In this document: one piece after another, positions 17,095 to 24,629 of the stretch
How the letters are laid out: the number at the start of each line of letters is the position of its first letter
How positions within the stretch are numbered: position 1 is the stretch's first letter
Source: Candidatus Flexicrinis affinis
GTDB lineage: Bacteria > Chloroflexota > Anaerolineae > Aggregatilineales > Phototrophicaceae
Length of the DNA stretch: 64,000 nucleotides
Direction: 5' to 3'
Assembly: GCA_016716525.1 (NCBI GenBank)
Contig: JADJWE010000010.1
Span: 339,740 to 403,739, forward strand
Made by a program: the position numbers and the translations under genes
Notes under the pieces: generated by a model
What the model was told of the DNA's origin: nothing
The model's input: the letters and a program-made list of their open reading frames with translations, nothing else
Database searches by the model: none

Positions 17095-17235
17095 GTACGT
17101 AACGCGAGTTATCTAGGAAACATACCATATAGAATTATGCTCGTTCGTTGAGGAGTTGAGTAATCGTGGTAAGAGTTTAAAATTAGTCTCGATATTCTAG
17201 TTGCACGTGAACTTTGCGGGCGAGGCGAAAAAGAA

Positions 17236-18159
17236 ATGATTAGCCGCAAGACCTGTATCGCACTTGCTGAAGCCTATCAGGCGGTATTTTCCCATCAGAA
17301 AAGGACTCACACACGTTATACGACGAAGTACTCAACGGAAGTAGCGTATGAATCTCTGTATGACTTTGCATTTGCGGCGGGTTTCGAGCCATGGTTCTGC
17401 AACATGCTTCGCCACGCGAGCAAGCATGTAGATACTTATAGCTCTTCCAGGGTTGTCAAGGAATTTGTCATGCGCGTTCACACAGGAGAATTCGTTTCTG
17501 GAATCACTCCGAACTGGACCGAGGATCAGCGACAGAGGTTAGGACAGGAGTATCTATACAATCTGGCCGGAGAATTGATCCGAGGAATCGATGAACGCGA
17601 GATTCGCACCGTAGCAGACTTGACCCCGATACGAACCTCGGTTCTTCGGGCGCTTGAACTCGACGGATATCTATACCGTGCGCCAAATCTTCTGATGCCT
17701 GATAGCGATGTAGTTGACAGCGAAGAAGAGAGGAACGTACTTGAGGATCTGTACCGGCGGCTCGAGCTTAACGATATAGATGTTGCCTTGCGTCACCTAG
17801 GACTGTCAGAAGAGAATTACAGTCGTGGTGGTTGGGAAGACGCTATTGGAAATGCGCGCAAGTATCTTGAGAAGGTTCTCAGCGAAGTCGCGAATCGACA
17901 CTCGATACACACATCGGGCGAGTTCTTGTCTTCAGACGTCTATGATTGGCCCAGCAAGGTGCGCGGCTACCTTGCGAAGGCCAAACTACTGGAAGAAAAG
18001 GAAGTTTCAGCTCTTAAGGAAGTGTACGGCCTACTCAGTGAAACCGGTGGGCATCCTTACATGGCACGAAGTGATCAGGCGCGGTTGCTGCGACATCTCG
18101 CGCTGACATTCTCGCAGTTCGCGATGCTCAGGCTCGAAGGATTCTTGGGCAAAGACTGA
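17236..18159 (+). CDS. Abortive-infection-like protein with Abi_C/HEPN-like C-terminus
   Basis: 307 residues, soluble and mostly helical. The C-terminal third (GGWEDAIGNARKYLEKVL, then LLSETGGHPYMARSDQARLL and RHLALTFSQFAML) resembles the C-terminal domain of abortive-infection proteins and HEPN-type tails in which a gly-His segment follows a helical bundle. No nuclease active site is certain. The base composition is markedly more AT-rich than the flanking core genes, and it lies between two insertion sequences, both typical of mobile defence genes. The ATG at 17236 is the first in frame. The defence role is an inference; it may equally be an unrelated hypothetical. Confidence 0.5.
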   Translation: MISRKTCIALAEAYQAVFSHQKRTHTRYTTKYSTEVAYESLYDFAFAAGFEPWFCNMLRHASKHVDTYSSSRVVKEFVMRVHTGEFVSGITPNWTEDQRQRLGQEYLYNLAGELIRGIDEREIRTVADLTPIRTSVLRALELDGYLYRAPNLLMPDSDVVDSEEERNVLEDLYRRLELNDIDVALRHLGLSEENYSRGGWEDAIGNARKYLEKVLSEVANRHSIHTSGEFLSSDVYDWPSKVRGYLAKAKLLEEKEVSALKEVYGLLSETGGHPYMARSDQARLLRHLALTFSQFAMLRLEGFLGKD

Positions 18160-18207
18160 CGATGTCGAGAGCACTTCTGTACCCGTTCCCCACTCCCTCC
18201 TCATCCC

Positions 18208-18305
18208 CGTCTTCCCCGTATGCCGCATGTTCATGTAGGCGTCGCCGTGGCGGAGCTCGTCGAGCATCTGTGTGAGGCGCTTCGCGCGGGATGCTGGCGC
18301 GCCTA
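18208..18305 (-). pseudogene. Fragment of a YdeI/OmpD-associated-like gene
   Basis: The minus strand encodes RAKRLTQMLDELRHGDAYMN without a start or stop of its own. It matches the C-terminal third of the intact gene at 21047-21301 (RLAQMLDELRRGDAYMNMRY). It is a duplicated and diverged remnant in the gap between the Abi-like gene and the next secreted protein gene. Confidence 0.6.
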
Positions 18306-18400
18306 ATTCTGTCCCGGGTCCAGCGCGAAACACCATCCCGCGCAAACCTGAAAACGGGTGTATGCTGTTCGTTATCAGGTTCTGAACAGGGCCGCACACC

Positions 18401-19141
18401 GTGAAACCGTCTCGACTCACTCGACTGTTCCTCTTCGCGGTGCTGTTGGCCGCGCTGCTATCCACGACCCTCGCCCAAGGTCATTCCCCGCGAGCGCTGC
18501 CCAATATCCCGCTGCACGAGCCGGAAAATGGCGAGGCGGTCTTTGACCCGGCGGTATCGCTGGTCTGGGACTTCATCCCAGAGGCCGCGCTTTACGCTGT
18601 AACGGTGAAGAATGTCAACGGGTCGCAGTCGATCAAGTTGATCGCGACCGGGGTCGACTGCTTCATGCTGCGCTGCGCGACGGTTCTCGACTCGACCGTT
18701 AACGCGTGGGTGTGGAATGAGGGCGACACGTATTCGTGGTCAGTGAAGGCCAAGGATGGTGCAGGGCAGGCGATCGCCAAAAGCAACAAGCGCACCTTTG
18801 TCGTGGACATGCTGCAGCCACTAACGTTGGACTCCCCGGCGAATGGCGCGACCGTCGCCGCCTTTAACGTTGCAGGGATCTATCTCGTAACCATCCAATT
18901 CCATTCAGACGATGTCGTCATGTCGTACATAGGCACGATGTATCGCCAGGACGGATCCACAGTGGGGACGACGAATCTCCCCAACTCGAACTGTTCGATC
19001 TCATGCCCGATGTATATGATCGTCGATACAACGGCCACCGGAGTCCTGCGCAAATACACATGGAAGGTGATCGGCACGCGCGCCGGCGTTAAAGGCAAGG
19101 CGAAGAGCCCGACCTTTAGCATGAAGGTGTACATCCCGTAA
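18401..19141 (+). CDS. Secreted Ig/FnIII-like repeat protein, unknown
   Basis: 246 residues with a signal peptide (LFLFAVLLAALLSTTLAQG). Two beta-sandwich-like repeats follow, each opening with a P-x-NG motif (LHEPENGEAVFDPAVSLVW and LDSPANGATVAAFNVAGIY) typical of carbohydrate- or protein-binding extracellular domains. Two Cys pairs are present (CFMLRC and CSISC). A GTG at 18401 starts the frame. A good terminator follows 30 bases after the stop, so the gene is a single transcript. Confidence 0.65.
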   Translation: MKPSRLTRLFLFAVLLAALLSTTLAQGHSPRALPNIPLHEPENGEAVFDPAVSLVWDFIPEAALYAVTVKNVNGSQSIKLIATGVDCFMLRCATVLDSTVNAWVWNEGDTYSWSVKAKDGAGQAIAKSNKRTFVVDMLQPLTLDSPANGATVAAFNVAGIYLVTIQFHSDDVVMSYIGTMYRQDGSTVGTTNLPNSNCSISCPMYMIVDTTATGVLRKYTWKVIGTRAGVKGKAKSPTFSMKVYIP

Positions 19142-19170
19142 ACACCGTGGTCAGTCGCGAGTGCTGAGGG

Positions 19171-19197
19171 GAGGCCGGGTGACGCCGGCCTCTTTTT
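19171..19197 (+). terminator. Rho-independent terminator
   Basis: GAGGCCGG and CCGGCCTC flank a six-base loop and run directly into TTTTT. It ends the transcript of the secreted protein gene at 18401. Confidence 0.85.
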
Positions 19198-19253
19198 GTC
19201 CGTTGACGTGGTAACTCGTGTACTAGCTAGACTAGATTCAGTCACCTTGATTG

Positions 19254-19484
19254 CTAGACAAACGGATTAAAGAGCAAGGCGAGCAGCGAAGCGTACAGCT
19301 TGAGAAACAGGCCGAGATTGGTGCGCGCATGGAGTCGCTGAACGCCCATCTTCTCGAGCTGGCTGTGAACCGTCTCGATGACCGGACGGAAACGGCGCAG
19401 CAGCGCCCGATGTTCGGGGACATCCTGGACCATGTTCTTGCGTCGTTTGGGCAGCAGCAGAATAGCGCCGTAGTAGTCGCACAA
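19254..19484 (-). pseudogene. IS982-type transposase, C-terminal part after frameshift
   Basis: Encodes CDYYGAILLLPKRRKNMVQD and ends RTNLGLFLKLYASLLALLFN, the C-terminal end of an IS982-type DDE transposase, in a different frame from the N-terminal part. Joining the parts needs removal of one G in the AAGGGGC run near 19510, restoring GDKGYNSDLDETLCDYYG. Confidence 0.75.
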
Positions 19485-19488
19485 CGTT

Positions 19489-20064
19489 TCATCCAGGTCG
19501 CTGTTGTAGCCCCTTGTCGCCCACGACGGTCGAGCCGGCCGCGAGCTCGGCGGTGAGCCATTGGACCCCAGTCAGGTCGTGCCAAGCGGCTGGCATGACG
19601 TCGAAAGCCACTGGCAGGCCGTCACTGCTGCACACCAGATGCAAGCGCCAGCCGAAGAAGGTCTCGTCCTTGGCCGCACAGCGGCCGAAGTAGCGCTTGC
19701 CCTGCAGCTTGCGACAGCGTCCCGCCCGCACCCGCTTGCAGACCGGCACCGGCATGCTGTCGATGATGAACACCTCCCCCGCCTGCAGCACCTCCATCAA
19801 GACGCTCAGCAGGTGACCGATGTGCTGGCTCAGACGGTGCAGTTTGCGGTTGAACCGCGAGACGCTCAGCCCCGGCAGCGCGCCGATCCGCTGCAATACG
19901 CACAAGGCCCGTTCATGGTGGTTTTGGAAGTACCGCGCCGCCACCACCGCCACCGTCAGCACCTCCGCCGCGCTCACCGTCGCTCGCACATCGTCCCGGT
20001 AGTTCATCACTTTCAGCACGTCATCCAACACGACATATGCGGTTACAATGTAGGTCTCGTCCAT
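19489..20064 (-). CDS. IS982-type transposase, N-terminal part, frameshifted
   Basis: Starts MDETYIVTAYVVLDDVLKVM and contains the DDE-domain segments VFIIDSMPVPVCKRVRAGRC, YFGRCAAKDETFFGWRLHLV and STVVGDKG. The frame ends prematurely right after GDKG. With the downstream part the protein would be about 270 residues, normal for the family. The intact ends and target duplication suggest recent insertion, so a single-base sequencing error cannot be excluded as the cause of the break. Confidence 0.8.
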   Translation of the reverse strand: MDETYIVTAYVVLDDVLKVMNYRDDVRATVSAAEVLTVAVVAARYFQNHHERALCVLQRIGALPGLSVSRFNRKLHRLSQHIGHLLSVLMEVLQAGEVFIIDSMPVPVCKRVRAGRCRKLQGKRYFGRCAAKDETFFGWRLHLVCSSDGLPVAFDVMPAAWHDLTGVQWLTAELAAGSTVVGDKGLQQRPG

Positions 20065-20152
20065 GCGGTTGGCTCGCCTCGTGGCTTTGTTTGGCGACAA
20101 CCATTCTAGCGACCGCCGCATGGACGACCTCAACTAGCAATCAAGGTTAGAT

Positions 20153-20878
20153 TCAGTCGACCGCCTCCGCCACGATGGTTATGTCCTGCCGTATCGGGCT
20201 ATGCAGGTTGCTGCCCCACAACTCGCAGTGCATTACACACGTGTGGTTTGGAAGTTCAGATCGCCACTTATAGTTAAAGCCATATAAGACTGGGTGTTTG
20301 AAAGCAACATAACCTGTTGGACTAAACATCCGATAGCTGGCAGAACTGAGATCACGGTTGTCCTCATGCCGAATTGCCCTAAACTCGAGCTGAAAGCCCT
20401 GTCCGAGGGATTCTGTCACTTGATGCGGGGTGATTTCACCCAAAGAATCTTCCCACCATACGGTAAGCATCGGAGCCTTGAGCATGACCTCGTCATACAC
20501 CACTAGAACGAGGTGGAAAGTGTGATCAATGAAGTTTGCCTGTGATTTCCGGCGACTAACGGTGACAGTTGGATAGGTCTTTTCAGGATCGCGGAATTCG
20601 TCATGGAACTTCGACCGACTGGTACGACCGTCGAGAACGGAAATTCTAGCACTGAAGACATTTCCAGCTTTGCGGATCTCTTTGCGAAGCTCCAAGAACG
20701 CGTAAATGATTACAGGTATCTCAGCAAGAGCAACGCTTGTTTGAAGTCTACTTACGGTCTCAGGTGAGGTGTTCGGTATCCACGTGATTATTAAACACAG
20801 CGCAGAAACTGCAATCGCAATCCATAACCATTTGAAATGTCGTGTGGCTGAGTTGTCAATGCGCTCCTGCACGGACAT
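20153..20878 (-). CDS. Two-helix membrane protein with soluble C-terminal domain, unknown
   Basis: 241 residues. Two hydrophobic segments (about 17-35 and 45-62) lead to a soluble domain of about 170 residues with several Trp and His residues (MLTVWWEDSLGEITPHQV, VMHCELWGSNLH). No family was recognised. It is more AT-rich than core genes and its 3' end adjoins the IS982 element, whose target repeat overlaps the stop codon. The coding region is intact. The role is unknown. Confidence 0.55.
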   Translation of the reverse strand: MSVQERIDNSATRHFKWLWIAIAVSALCLIITWIPNTSPETVSRLQTSVALAEIPVIIYAFLELRKEIRKAGNVFSARISVLDGRTSRSKFHDEFRDPEKTYPTVTVSRRKSQANFIDHTFHLVLVVYDEVMLKAPMLTVWWEDSLGEITPHQVTESLGQGFQLEFRAIRHEDNRDLSSASYRMFSPTGYVAFKHPVLYGFNYKWRSELPNHTCVMHCELWGSNLHSPIRQDITIVAEAVD

Positions 20879-21046
20879 AATTACCCTTCGCTTGCATGCT
20901 GTGCGCGATACTGTCTCACATATCCGAGTGAGTTTTCCATCTTACCCGCAGCATGAGACTATATTACGACGTACACAGAATTATATCCCGAGAGGGATGA
21001 AATTGCCTCTCACCGCCACTTGCTAGAACTTCCGGCCCTAGCGCCC

Positions 21047-21301
21047 TTACCCCCGCTTCGCCGTATACCGCATGTTCATGTAGGCGTCGCCGCGGCGCAG
21101 TTCGTCGAGCATCTGCGCGAGGCGCTTCTCGCGGGTCGCCGGCCGCTTGGCCCGCCCGATCCACGCCAGATAGTCGTTCTGCTGATAGGCCGGACGCGCG
21201 CGATACGCGTCCATCAGGCCGAACCGTTCCAGCTCCGCACGGATGTCGTCGGGCATCGGCTGAAGGTCGCGCTGCAGTCGTGAGAAGTCGGGTTCAGTCA
21301 C
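21047..21301 (-). CDS. YdeI/OmpD-associated family small protein
   Basis: 84 residues. The core PAYQQNDYLAWIGRAKRPATR then REKRLAQMLDELRRGDAYMN is the hallmark of the YdeI/OmpD-associated C-terminal domain found as a short stand-alone protein in many bacteria. The biochemical role of this family is not established. The GTG at 21301 gives a typical N-terminus. A diverged fragment of the same gene lies at 18208-18305. Confidence 0.75.
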   Translation of the reverse strand: MTEPDFSRLQRDLQPMPDDIRAELERFGLMDAYRARPAYQQNDYLAWIGRAKRPATREKRLAQMLDELRRGDAYMNMRYTAKRG

Positions 21302-21317
21302 CGGTTAGCCCTATCCG

Positions 21318-22373
21318 CTAATCGTCATCGTCGCTACCGCCGCCATCGTCGTCATCGTCGTCGCCCGGCGGCGCGGTCGGTGGCGGATTGCCTCCCCCCG
21401 GCGCACTGGTCGCACCCGGCGCGGGCGTGCTGCCAGACGATGAGGTCGACGGCAGGCGCGGCAGGAACAGCTCGGTGTTGACCGTCAAGACGTTCGGGTT
21501 GGTCAGGCAGTTGACGTCGACCAGACGCTGCACGGTCGTGCCGGTCCCCACGGCGAGGCCAGAGAGCGTGTCCCCGCGGCGCACCCGGTACGTGATCCAA
21601 CCAGTCGGGCGCTCGGCGACGCACGCGCCGGTTGCCGTCGTCGCCGTCGGAGAGGCGTTCGGGTCCGGGGTCGGAGTGCGGGTGGGCGTCCGCGTGCTGG
21701 TCGGTGTGCGGGTGGCCGACGGCGTGCGCGTGATCGTCGCCGTGGGGCTGCCGGTCGGGCTCGGGGTTGCCGTGGCCGACGGTGTCGGAGACTCGGTCTC
21801 GGTCGCGCTGGCCGTGGCGGTGGCGGTCGCCGTGTGAGTCGATGTCGGCTCGTCCGACGGGGTCGGAGAAGCGGTATCGGTCGGCGCCGCTGTATGGGTC
21901 GCCGTGGCCGTTTCGGTGGATGTCGGCGTCGGCGAAGTCGTCGCCGTGGCCGTATTCGTCTCGCTCGGCTCTGGCGTGGGCGTCGGTGTCTCGGTAGGCG
22001 GAGGCAGCGTAGCGACCACGGCCATCGGCTCCTGCGGCGGGCGCAGCAGCAGCACGCCGATAAACCCGACGATCAGGACGACCGCCGCGGCAGCCAACAC
22101 ACGGCGAACCGGCGGCAGGATACGTAGGGGCGGGGCCGGCGGTGCGGCGAGCGCGGCGAGCACATTGGCCCGCACGCGGTTGCGTGCGTCGCGCACCTCG
22201 TCCGGGGCAACCCCGAGCAGGCCGCGGGCCGCGTTGGCCGTCATCAGCATCGGGCGAAGCTCGGCGGACAGGTCCGGGTACTGGCTGAGTACGGCGTCGA
22301 CCGGCTGTCCAAAGGCGAGCTGATCGATGCACTCGTTGAACGCGTCGAGTAGGGTGCGGTCGGGTGTCGCCAT
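21318..22373 (-). CDS. Membrane-anchored LysM protein, putative anti-sigma partner
   Basis: 351 residues. A cytoplasmic N-terminal helical region (1-100; LLDAFNECIDQLAFGQPVDA) is followed by one membrane helix (VLAAAAVVLIVGFIGVLLL), a Thr/Ser/Pro linker of over 100 residues built from TPT and TAT repeats, a LysM peptidoglycan-binding domain (YRVRRGDTLSGLAVGTGTTV), and an Asp/Gly-rich tail. It begins one base after the stop of the ECF sigma factor gene. The topology, with a cytoplasmic head and an external sensor, suggests an anti-sigma factor, but no zinc-binding ZAS motif is seen. Confidence 0.72.
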   Translation of the reverse strand: MATPDRTLLDAFNECIDQLAFGQPVDAVLSQYPDLSAELRPMLMTANAARGLLGVAPDEVRDARNRVRANVLAALAAPPAPPLRILPPVRRVLAAAAVVLIVGFIGVLLLRPPQEPMAVVATLPPPTETPTPTPEPSETNTATATTSPTPTSTETATATHTAAPTDTASPTPSDEPTSTHTATATATASATETESPTPSATATPSPTGSPTATITRTPSATRTPTSTRTPTRTPTPDPNASPTATTATGACVAERPTGWITYRVRRGDTLSGLAVGTGTTVQRLVDVNCLTNPNVLTVNTELFLPRLPSTSSSGSTPAPGATSAPGGGNPPPTAPPGDDDDDDGGGSDDDD

Positions 22374-22374
22374 G

Positions 22375-22953
22375 TTATGCCGCCTCCCCATTGCCATCGC
22401 CGGATAAGATTTGGCGCAGGGTCTCGGTGGCGCGCCACTGCAGCGATTTGATCGCGCTGACGCTCTTGCCCATGATCTCCGCCGTTTCACTCAAACTCAA
22501 CTGCTGCCCGAAACGCAGGATCAATACCTCCTGCTGATCGGGTGCCAGCATCCGAACCGCGTTCTGCGCCCGCTGCTGGTTGACCGCCTGCAGAAACCGG
22601 AATTCCGGCTGTTCGTCGGTCGCCTCGCGGATCCAGTCATCCAGTTCGGTGTGGGTCACGCGTGCTTTCTCTCCGTAGACGTCGGCGACTTCGCTGCGGG
22701 CGACGCGGAACAGCCATCCGCGCAGGCTGCTGCGGGGCGCGTTCGCCCCACGCAGCGCGTTGATCAGCTTCACGAACACGTCGCTGGCGAGGTCTTCGGC
22801 GGTCATCGCGTCGTCGACGCGCAGCCGGATGTACTGGTAGATCGGCGTGAAGTACGCCTCATAGATCTGCATGATCGCCGCCTGATCGCCGCGCCGTGCT
22901 TGCGCAAGCAATCGATCTTCGGTCGCTAAGTCGGGGAGGATGAGGACGGTCAC
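22375..22953 (-). CDS. ECF-type RNA polymerase sigma factor
   Basis: 192 residues with sigma region 2 (YEAYFTPIYQYIRLRVDDAM, AEDLASDVFVKLI, then LRGWLFRVARSEVAD) and sigma region 4 (LAPDQQEVLILRFGQQLSLS then AEIMGKSVSAIKSLQWRATE). It directs RNA polymerase to a specific envelope or stress regulon. GTG at 22953 gives the expected N-terminus. The LysM membrane protein follows one base later and two further LysM proteins lie directly upstream on the same strand, which are plausible targets. Confidence 0.88.
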   Translation of the reverse strand: MTVLILPDLATEDRLLAQARRGDQAAIMQIYEAYFTPIYQYIRLRVDDAMTAEDLASDVFVKLINALRGANAPRSSLRGWLFRVARSEVADVYGEKARVTHTELDDWIREATDEQPEFRFLQAVNQQRAQNAVRMLAPDQQEVLILRFGQQLSLSETAEIMGKSVSAIKSLQWRATETLRQILSGDGNGEAA

Positions 22954-23042
22954 CGGGGCACCTTGTTGCGGTCGGCCGTAGGGCGGAGGTTCGCCGGGGC
23001 GCGGCGTGTTTCGCGTGCCGCGCCCCACACAGAGTCTACCGC

Positions 23043-24488
23043 TTAATCGTCGTCGTCGTCACCGCCGTCGTCGTCATCGTCTCCACCACCATCGTCATCG
23101 TCGTCGTCGCCGCCGCCGGTGCTGCCACCGCCACCGGCGGAACCGCCGCCGTCATCGTCGTCATCGTCATCGCCACCACCACCTCCGCTGCCGGAGTTCG
23201 ACGGCGCCGCGACGGCGCTCGGGACAAATAGGCTCTGGCCGACGCGGATGAGATTCGCGCTCGACAAGCAGTTGGCGCTCACAAGCTCCTGCACGGACGT
23301 GCCAGCGGCACCGGCGATGCGGCTCAACGTGTCGCCGCTGCGTACGCGGTAGGTTGTCCAGCCCGCAGGGATACGGCACCCGTCGTCATCGTCGTCGTCG
23401 CGGTCGTCGTCATCATCGTCGCCGTCATCATCGCGGTCATCGTCGCCGCTATCGTCGTCGTTGTCGTCGCGATCATCATCGTCGTCGCCGTTATCGTCGT
23501 CGTTGTCGTCGCGATCGTCATCATCGCCGTCGTCGTCATCGTCGTCGTCAAAGTCGTCGAGGACGTCGTCTACGTCGTCAATGTCATCGAGGCCGCGCAC
23601 CCGGGTTGGACGAATTTCGTTGGTGGTCACGTCCGGACGGAACGTTACGCGTGCGGCTTCGCCGACCTGTACGTCATCGTCGACGCGGACGGACGTATCG
23701 AGCGGGACTTCCACGCCGGCAACCGTGATGCTGTCGTCGTCGCGCGCCGTCACCGTCCCGGCAAGGACGACGCGGCTGAAGTCGTCCGACTGGCCGGCTG
23801 TCAGGGCCGGGGCGCGCACGTCGACGCTGGAGGCCTGCGCGATGCCTGTCGGGGGCTGACGGAACTCGACTTTGACGAGTGCGCTCGTTTCAAGCGCGTA
23901 AGGGTTGTCGTTGACGACTGCGCGCGCGATGTCGAACGGAACGGTGCCAACTTCCATGCGCGGGACGTCGAGCGTGTCGACTCTGCCGATCATGACGCCG
24001 ATTTGGCTGTCGGCCAGATCGATGTCGGTGATCGCGAAGGCGCCGCTGGTCACGCTGAAGTCGATCTGGACTTGCGCGCCGGTCTTGAACACGTCGTCGT
24101 CGTCAATGTCTAGGCCGGCGGCGCTGAAGCTCAGGCCGTTGATAACGAAGGTCGTCTCCGAGGCGAGTTCTACCACGCCTGTCAACTGGCCGGCGCCGGG
24201 CGTACCGCCGGAAGGGCTTGCCAAGCGCGTGGCCGACAGAATACCGCGCGAGATCGTGAACTCGATCTCGACCGGGATGCCGGTCCGCAGCGTGAACGAG
24301 CCATCGGTCAAGGCGTTCGAAACGTCGAAGACCACGCCGGACGCGACCACGACGTTGGCGTTAAACGCGTCGACAACGCCGGTATAAGTGCCGGTCGCGG
24401 CACTGTCTTGCGCGCCCACGGCACCCGTCAGCACAACGAGTGCTGCGAGCACGATGGCGACGAGCCGGACGAAAGAGGTATGTTTCAT
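23043..24488 (-). CDS. Secreted DUF5666/LysM protein with Asp-rich tracts (paralogue 1)
   Basis: 481 residues. A signal peptide (LVAIVLAALVVLTGAVGAQ) is followed by about four DUF5666-like beta repeats of the form GVVxxxxxxxVVxGxxF...GxxVxIxF. An Asp/Arg/Asn-rich region (about 300-375), a LysM domain (YRVRSGDTLSRIAGAAGTSV) and an Asp/Gly-rich tail of about 60 residues follow. The protein should be attached to peptidoglycan and expose highly acidic, possibly calcium-binding tails. The DNA of the tracts is a GAC/GAT microsatellite. It is paralogous to the gene at 24630. Confidence 0.8.
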   Translation of the reverse strand: MKHTSFVRLVAIVLAALVVLTGAVGAQDSAATGTYTGVVDAFNANVVVASGVVFDVSNALTDGSFTLRTGIPVEIEFTISRGILSATRLASPSGGTPGAGQLTGVVELASETTFVINGLSFSAAGLDIDDDDVFKTGAQVQIDFSVTSGAFAITDIDLADSQIGVMIGRVDTLDVPRMEVGTVPFDIARAVVNDNPYALETSALVKVEFRQPPTGIAQASSVDVRAPALTAGQSDDFSRVVLAGTVTARDDDSITVAGVEVPLDTSVRVDDDVQVGEAARVTFRPDVTTNEIRPTRVRGLDDIDDVDDVLDDFDDDDDDDGDDDDRDDNDDDNGDDDDDRDDNDDDSGDDDRDDDGDDDDDDRDDDDDDGCRIPAGWTTYRVRSGDTLSRIAGAAGTSVQELVSANCLSSANLIRVGQSLFVPSAVAAPSNSGSGGGGGDDDDDDDGGGSAGGGGSTGGGDDDDDDGGGDDDDDGGDDDDD

Positions 24489-24629
24489 TCTGAATTACTC
24501 CTGATAACGCTGGACTGTGTGAGATTGATTATGCGCAGAGTTCACTGATAATTCCGTGAGTGTCCCAACCGTTCGTCGCCATGATGCGGGACAAACGGTT
24601 GGGATTGGCGTCTGGGGTGCGCTTACCGA

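Larger units (their letters stand above)
19245..20146 (-). mobile_element. IS982-family insertion sequence with intact ends
   Basis: Perfect 13-bp terminal inverted repeats are present: CCTTGATTGCTAG at 19245-19257 and CTAGCAATCAAGG at 20134-20146. An 11-bp direct repeat, TAGATTCAGTC, lies at 19233-19243 and 20148-20158, marking the target duplication or part of it. Total length is 902 bases. The insertion sits beside the stop codon of the minus-strand gene at 20153. Confidence 0.88.
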
